The translations under genes were made by a program, and so were the position numbers. The notes under the pieces were generated by a model that worked only from the letters and a program-made list of their open reading frames with translations, was not told where the DNA came from and searched no databases. 10,226 nt of DNA from Lentimonas sp002292345 (lineage in GTDB: Bacteria > Verrucomicrobiota > Verrucomicrobiia > Opitutales > Coraliomargaritaceae): the NCBI GenBank assembly GCA_964187655.1, contig CAXLMP010000059.1, forward strand, positions 1-10,226, written 5' to 3'. Of the stretch, positions 5,983-10,226 are shown piece by piece. How positions within the stretch are numbered: the stretch's first letter is position 1; each line of letters opens with the position of its first letter.

Positions 5983-7281
5983 TTAAAGCAGTTCCGCAAT
6001 TGAGCCAAAATCGGGATCGTAGAGGCGCTTGTAGGTGCGCACGGCGAGGCTGTCGGTAAGCCCCGCGGTAAAATCGCAGAGGCGGCGATGGCGGCCCGTG
6101 GTGGTGGTCTCTTGTTTGATCAATTCTTGTATTTGCAGGGGGAGTATACGTAGGCCGCTGCCGTCGGCATTGGCGCAGTTTTGACACAGTGCGGTGAAAA
6201 GTTTTTCCAAAATGTGGCCGCCTTTGAATTCGATCTGTTGAAGTTGCGGCGAGCGGAATATGAGGTCGAGGGCGATGCGCTTGTAAAGTGCGCTCTCGGC
6301 TTTGACGTCGGCGGCGATGGTCAGGTCAAAGGCATGGCGGTTAGTGCGGTCGCTGAGGAAGCCGCTGCGTGGCGTGAGGGTGCAACCGTGCACGAAGCGA
6401 CCGATGCGTGCGCCGAAGTGCGACTCGTAGCGGTCTTCACGGATGACTTGGCAGAGCTTGTCGATCCATGCGGTTTGTGTGGCGTCGAGGTCTTGGCCTG
6501 CGGCCCATTCGGTAATGCTACCAACGTTGATGTAGCGCGCGTGAATGCCGTCGACGATGTCGTTCAGCGAGTAGGCGGTATCATCCGCCCAATCCATCAC
6601 TTGGCATTCAATACTTTTAAAAGAGTTGAGCGCTTGCGGAGTGCTTAGTTCGTCTGGGAGTTGCTCACTGTCAAAGATGGTGTTGCGCCAATGGGCTTGC
6701 TCGTCGTAGATGAAGTGGTTGCTAGGATAGTCTGGCGAGCCGTCAGCTTGGGTGCCGATGCATTCGCGGTGCAGCGCCTTATACTTCATCACGCCGTCGA
6801 GGAAGGCGCGGGTGGGAGCGATGCCTTTGGTCGCGCCGGGGCGTTCGTAGATCAGCTCGGTCAGGATGCGCAGGGTCTGGCCGTTGCCTTCGAATCCACC
6901 GTGAGGCGCCATCAGCTCGTTTAGTTTGCGTTCGCCAATGTGGCCGAAGGGCGGGTGCCCCATGTCGTGCGCGAGGCCGACGGCTTCGGTCAGGTCGGCG
7001 TCGATGTAGAAGCGGTCGTTGAGCTGGTCTGAGCCGGCGCGCAGGTACTCGCAGATGGAACGGCCGATCTTGGCCACTTCGATCGAATGCGTCAGCCGTG
7101 TGCGGTAGAAATCGTATTCGCCAGATTGAAATACCTGTGTCTTCGACTGCAGGCGTCGGAAGGGGTAGGAGAAGATGATGCGGTCGCGCTCAATTTGAAA
7201 GGCGTTACGATAGTCGCTCTTAGCGACGGGGGTATCGGGAAAGCGTTCGAGGTCAAAGTCGTTATAGAAAGTGTTCTTCAT
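5983..7281 (-). CDS. dgt: deoxyguanosinetriphosphate triphosphohydrolase-like HD hydrolase
   Basis: Cytosolic dNTPase that splits dNTPs to deoxynucleoside and tripolyphosphate, adjusting nucleotide pools. The 432-residue length fits the family. HD-domain metal ligands are visible in order: H65 in TRLTHSIEVA, H105-D106 in GLAHDMGHPPFGH, and D233/D234 in MDWADDTAYSLNDIVDG. The N terminus has the family pattern DRIIFSYPFRRLQSKTQVF (33-51), followed by GEYDFYRTRLTHS. ATG 7281 is the first start and no Shine-Dalgarno precedes it. It is divergent from the exported protein gene (57-base gap) and is followed after one base by the Nramp-type gene. The exact nucleotide preference, and whether it is an allosterically activated hexamer, cannot be read here. 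Confidence 0.93.
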   Translation of the reverse strand: MKNTFYNDFDLERFPDTPVAKSDYRNAFQIERDRIIFSYPFRRLQSKTQVFQSGEYDFYRTRLTHSIEVAKIGRSICEYLRAGSDQLNDRFYIDADLTEAVGLAHDMGHPPFGHIGERKLNELMAPHGGFEGNGQTLRILTELIYERPGATKGIAPTRAFLDGVMKYKALHRECIGTQADGSPDYPSNHFIYDEQAHWRNTIFDSEQLPDELSTPQALNSFKSIECQVMDWADDTAYSLNDIVDGIHARYINVGSITEWAAGQDLDATQTAWIDKLCQVIREDRYESHFGARIGRFVHGCTLTPRSGFLSDRTNRHAFDLTIAADVKAESALYKRIALDLIFRSPQLQQIEFKGGHILEKLFTALCQNCANADGSGLRILPLQIQELIKQETTTTGRHRRLCDFTAGLTDSLAVRTYKRLYDPDFGSIAELL

Positions 7282-7338
7282 GCGATTCTGGCTTGTTTGC
7301 CGAGCTTAGTGAGCTTACAACTGTGCCTTATCTCAATC

Positions 7339-7995
7339 ATGAAATATCCTAAGTCTTCTTTTGTCCTCGGCCTATTGTGCGCCGTGGCTGTGTTATTTGC
7401 TCTCAGTTCTACGGCTGAGGCTCGGATCGGAGAGTCGAAGTCAGAACTGGAACGACGTTTATTGGGGCGTGGAGGATTGGCGTATCGTGATGATGCGATT
7501 CTCGACGCTCGCCAAGCTGGGAAGCCCTACAAGGAGTTTTTGCCCTACTTGGAATCAGACGTGGACATTCAAGTCTATCATAAATCGGCGTCTGCTGATA
7601 AGAAGGCGCTACGTAGTAAATTTAACGCAAAACGTATGCTTCCAGGCTGGGACTTGCACGTAGTCTATATCAATGGCAAGTCAGCGATCGAACTCTATGA
7701 GCGTAGTCCGAAAATGACAGAGCAGGAGTTTCACCTGTTGCTTTTATTGCAAGGTGATGGGAAGCGCTGGACCAAGCGCGAGGCCGACGGAATTGCTGCT
7801 GGCGCTGACAGCGCGGACGCGAAGAAGAATTTGACCGCTTTCGGATTTCAGATGGTGCGCAATGATGGTGTTGTGCGTGCTAAAAAAATGGAAAATAGCG
7901 TTCTCTTTGTAGATGCGGATAAGGATGCGCTGTTTGCCCAAGCGCGGGATGATGAGCGCAACTCTGATGCGCCTGAAAGTGTTAATGGCTTTTAA
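7339..7995 (+). CDS. exported protein of unknown function
   Basis: I do not recognise the family. The 218-residue product starts with a typical Sec signal peptide: MKYPK, a hydrophobic core to about residue 22, and an A-E-A cleavage site before R29. The mature part begins RIGESKSELERRLLGRGG and is mostly hydrophilic. It has a central block DLHVVYINGKSAIELYERS that reads like a small beta-sheet unit, then a charged helix and KRWTKREADG, and ends in an acidic, repeat-free tail. There are no cysteines in the mature part, no lipobox and no catalytic motif that I can see. ATG 7339 was chosen because it puts the signal peptide at the N terminus; a longer frame from 7087 runs antisense through the dgt start. 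A periplasmic protein is likely. Confidence 0.8.
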   Translation: MKYPKSSFVLGLLCAVAVLFALSSTAEARIGESKSELERRLLGRGGLAYRDDAILDARQAGKPYKEFLPYLESDVDIQVYHKSASADKKALRSKFNAKRMLPGWDLHVVYINGKSAIELYERSPKMTEQEFHLLLLLQGDGKRWTKREADGIAAGADSADAKKNLTAFGFQMVRNDGVVRAKKMENSVLFVDADKDALFAQARDDERNSDAPESVNGF

Positions 7996-8070
7996 TCGCT
8001 GAATTTTATATTTTGTGGGTTGAAAAACTAGCCCGTCCTCGCTGTTTTAGGCCGCAATCTGCTGGATTTC

Positions 8071-8097
8071 GGAAGTTGCTGTCCTTCTGCAACTCCC
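8071..8097 (+). other. hairpin in leader of the FAD oxidoreductase gene
   Basis: GGAAGTTGC (8071-8079), a nine-base loop and GCAACTCCC (8089-8097) form a nine-base stem with one A.C mismatch. No T run follows. It lies 32 bases before the ATG, downstream of the exported protein gene, and could be a 3' end of that transcript or a leader structure. The bases after it (TAGCTAC, TAACTAC) again read as heptads. Confidence 0.4.
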
Positions 8098-8128
8098 AGA
8101 TCTTTAGCTACTAACTACTTTTTATATT

Positions 8129-9586
8129 ATGGCAAAGGATTGGCTCGAAGGTATCGAAGAAGAATATGACGTGGTCGTCATCGGCTCTGGCTTAGGCGGA
8201 TTAACCGGGGCGAACTACCTCGCGAAAAACGGCCACAAGGTGCTGCTGCTCGAGCATCATTATCAATTTGGTGGCCTCGCCACTTGGTTTAAGCGCCCTG
8301 GTGGCCACATTTTTGACATTTCCTTGCACGGTTTTCCATACGGCATGGTTAAATCCTGCCGTAAGTATTGGACCAAGGAAATCGCCGATTCGATTCATCA
8401 GCTCAATGATGTGCGCTTTATCAATCCACAGATGAATGTGTGGACGACTTTCGAGCGTGATAATTTTACCAATATTTTGGTCAACGACTTCAAGGTCGAT
8501 CGTGCCAAAGTTGAAGGCTTTTACGATCACTTGCGGGCGATGAACTTCTATGATGACAACACTCAGACCACGGGTGAGATGTTTGAAGCGTTTTTCCCGG
8601 GGCGCACGGATGTGCATCGTCTTCTAATGGAGCCGATCTCGTATGCCAACGGTTCGCATATCGACGATCCCGCGATCACTTATGGCATCGTGTTCTCCAA
8701 TTTTATGAGTAAGGGCGTGTTCACCTTCCAAGGTGGCACCGATACCTTGATCAAGAAGATGGTCGCTGAGCTCAAGCACAACGGCTGTGAAGTGCGCAAG
8801 TGTGCGCTGGTTGAAGGCATCGACGTCGAAGACAGCAAAGTCGTTGGCGTCCGCGTGCGTAGCCAGAACAGCGGCGGCGAGGAATTCCCCGTGCGCTCGG
8901 TGCGCTGCAAAGCAGTGCTATCGAATGCTAATGTACGCAACACCATCGAGTATTTGGTGGGTGAAGATAAATTCTCTGAGGATTTCGTCAACGAAGCCAA
9001 GGCGGTACGTAATAACACCAGCTCTTGCCAAGTTTATATGGGCATCAAGAAGGGCGAAACGATCCCGAATATCGGTGACTTGGTATTCACTTCTAAGGCG
9101 CCTGAGTATACGATCGATGAGCTGACTTCGATCCATACCTCCAGCCATACGTTCTCGGTGTATTATCCAGAAACGCGTCCGCATCTGAAGGACCAGCGCT
9201 ACACGGTGGTGGCTTCACTCAATGCAAAGTGGGATGAGTGGGCGAACCTCACTGAAGAGGAATACGAAGCCGAAAAAGCCCGTATGTGTGAAGAGTGTGT
9301 GAGTAGTCTGGAGACATTTATCCCCGGTGTGCGCGATAAAATCGACCACATCGAGGCTGCGACGCCGCGCACGGTGAACCATTACACCAAGTCGATGCAA
9401 GGCACCTCATTTGGCACTAAGTTTGAAGGGCTTAAGGTGTCGATGGAGTTGTCGGATCAAATTGAAGGGCTATACCACGCCGGTTCGGTTGGAATCATCA
9501 TGTCAGGTTGGTTGGGCACCATGAACTACGGGGTAATTACTGCGAATAAGATCGATAAGAAGTTGTTCGAGTTGGCAAAGGGGTAA
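8129..9586 (+). CDS. FAD-dependent phytoene desaturase/retinol saturase-like oxidoreductase
   Basis: A 485-residue flavoprotein of the amine-oxidase/phytoene-desaturase superfamily, which includes CrtI-type desaturases, CrtISO isomerases and retinol saturases. The N-terminal Rossmann dinucleotide site is VVVIGSGLGGLTGANYLAKN (15-34), with E42 binding the ribose, then GGLATWFKRPGGHIFD. The C-terminal FAD-closing block is GLYHAGSVGIIMSGWLGTMNYG. There is no signal peptide or transmembrane helix, so the enzyme is cytosolic or peripheral. The substrate is unknown. No carotenoid genes are seen here; the next two genes are a FabZ-like dehydratase and a FabI-like reductase on the same strand, so an acyl chain or polyene is as plausible as a carotenoid. 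ATG 8129 follows a hairpin and an AT-rich stretch without a Shine-Dalgarno. The 137-base gap to the dehydratase gene shows no clear terminator or promoter. Confidence 0.88.
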   Translation: MAKDWLEGIEEEYDVVVIGSGLGGLTGANYLAKNGHKVLLLEHHYQFGGLATWFKRPGGHIFDISLHGFPYGMVKSCRKYWTKEIADSIHQLNDVRFINPQMNVWTTFERDNFTNILVNDFKVDRAKVEGFYDHLRAMNFYDDNTQTTGEMFEAFFPGRTDVHRLLMEPISYANGSHIDDPAITYGIVFSNFMSKGVFTFQGGTDTLIKKMVAELKHNGCEVRKCALVEGIDVEDSKVVGVRVRSQNSGGEEFPVRSVRCKAVLSNANVRNTIEYLVGEDKFSEDFVNEAKAVRNNTSSCQVYMGIKKGETIPNIGDLVFTSKAPEYTIDELTSIHTSSHTFSVYYPETRPHLKDQRYTVVASLNAKWDEWANLTEEEYEAEKARMCEECVSSLETFIPGVRDKIDHIEAATPRTVNHYTKSMQGTSFGTKFEGLKVSMELSDQIEGLYHAGSVGIIMSGWLGTMNYGVITANKIDKKLFELAKG

Positions 9587-9723
9587 CTGTTGGTTTCGGC
9601 GAGCGGCAGAGATTGAAACGCTACGTCGACAATAAAGGCGGGCGAGTGAGATTTCAGTCGCGAGTGTTGGGCGGATCCCGTTTTTAGCGTGCATTTCTTG
9701 GGTTTAGTCATTCACTCGCTGGC

Positions 9724-10167
9724 ATGGACGAAATTCTCCGCACTATTCCACACCGCCCGCCGTTTCTATTCATCGACGAGATCGTCGAACTTCGAGAGGA
9801 CGGCGCTACTTGTAAGCGCACCATCCGCATGGAAGAGCCTCAGTTCGAGGGGCACTACCCTGGTAATCCGATTATGCCAGGCGTGTTGCTTTGCGAAGCC
9901 TGTTTTCAAACCGGCGCCGTCTATCTCGCCAAGCAAATCGAAAAAGAAGGGCGCTCGCTGGACGACGTCACGCCGGTATTGTCGCGCATTAGCGATGCCC
10001 GCTTCAAACAAATGGTTAAGCCAGGCGATGAGGTCGTGATCGAAGTGACGATGAAAGAGCAGGTCAGTAAATTCTTCTTTATGAAGGGCAAGGTCTTGAA
10101 AAACGGTAAACCAGCGCTGACGATTGAGTTCGCGCTGGCGATGCTTGAACCGGAGGCTGGCAAGTGA
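9724..10167 (+). CDS. fabZ: FabZ-like 3-hydroxyacyl-ACP dehydratase
   Basis: Hot-dog-fold dehydratase converting 3-hydroxyacyl-ACP to trans-2-enoyl-ACP in type II fatty acid synthesis. The protein is 147 residues, the usual size. It shows HRPPFLFIDEI (10-20), then the active-site segment FEGHYPGNPIMPGVLLCEACFQTGA with catalytic His 44 and Glu 58; canonical FabZ has HFPxxPIxPGV and EALAQ. The C-terminal half has the usual beta strands around SDARFKQMVKPGDEV. ATG 9724 is the only start that fits the family. The gene overlaps the next one by four bases (GTGA), so it is translated together with the enoyl reductase. The Cys at position 60 and the FQTG following the glutamate differ from the typical ALAQ, so a specialised acyl substrate is possible. 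Confidence 0.9.
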   Translation: MDEILRTIPHRPPFLFIDEIVELREDGATCKRTIRMEEPQFEGHYPGNPIMPGVLLCEACFQTGAVYLAKQIEKEGRSLDDVTPVLSRISDARFKQMVKPGDEVVIEVTMKEQVSKFFFMKGKVLKNGKPALTIEFALAMLEPEAGK

Positions 10168-10226
10168 GCATTTTAGCACTCGAAGGTAAGCGCTTCCTTG
10201 TGATGGGAGTGGCGAATCGTAAAAGC
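10164..10226 (+). CDS. fabI: FabI-like enoyl-ACP reductase (partial, N terminus only)
   Basis: Only 21 codons are in the window: MSILALEGKRFLVMGVANRKS. The strand-turn ...LEGKRFLVMGVANRKS is the variant NAD-binding motif of FabI-type enoyl-ACP reductases (G-V-A-N-x-x-S), which reduce enoyl-ACP to acyl-ACP with NAD(P)H. The start is a GTG overlapping the dehydratase stop (GTGA). GGAGG at 10152-10156, seven bases upstream, is the only convincing Shine-Dalgarno in the window. Product identity rests on the motif and context, since the catalytic tyrosines lie beyond the end. Confidence 0.78.
   Translation, partial: MSILALEGKRFLVMGVANRKS

Noticed and set aside
6181..6924. Plus-strand open frames antisense to dgt
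   Set aside because: They mirror the dgt codon pattern and show no recognisable domain; dgt has intact catalytic motifs.
7087..7338. Longer start for the exported protein
   Set aside because: It would run antisense through the 5' end of dgt and bury the signal peptide in the middle of the protein.
9669..9685. Terminator after the FAD gene (GGG-CGGAT-CCC-G-TTTTT)
   Set aside because: The stem is only three base pairs; the T run alone is not enough.

Overview
The window is a chromosomal stretch from a bacterium that I would place, with moderate confidence, in Verrucomicrobiota (Opitutae/Puniceicoccales-like). The basis is overall protein style, palindromic and heptad repeats in the gaps, and the near absence of Shine-Dalgarno sequences. 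This is inference, not a database result.

Layout, left to right. A tRNA with a CAT anticodon and its terminator lie on the minus strand (36-150). ribE (riboflavin synthase) follows on the plus strand (309-902). A five-gene arsenic resistance operon then runs on the minus strand from 4388 down to 1050, in the order arsR, a 57-residue protein with a cysteine-rich tail, a PF03773-type permease, arsC (thioredoxin-type arsenate reductase) and acr3 (arsenite efflux). Just upstream of arsR (4566-4674) is the decayed remnant of a second arsR that still carries its own copy of the operator/promoter. Next come dgt (dNTP triphosphohydrolase) and an atypical Nramp-family transporter, both minus strand and separated by a single base. 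On the plus strand follow an exported protein of unknown function, a large FAD-dependent desaturase/isomerase-like oxidoreductase, a FabZ-like dehydratase and the first 21 codons of a FabI-like enoyl-ACP reductase that runs off the window.

How the genes work together. ArsR represses the ars operon until arsenite binds. ArsC reduces arsenate to arsenite and Acr3 exports it. The permease may export an organic or trivalent arsenical. The small Cys-tail protein is the novel element and may be a metalloid-binding chaperone. The right end looks like a fatty-acid elongation segment (dehydratase plus reductase, GTG/TGA overlap) with a FAD enzyme upstream whose substrate may be an acyl or polyene chain.

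The most interesting signals are the arsR fossil with its duplicated operator, the Cys-tail protein, the different short-period repeats in the gaps of the ars operon, the Nramp homologue without the usual metal ligands, and the FAD enzyme next to fabZ/fabI.
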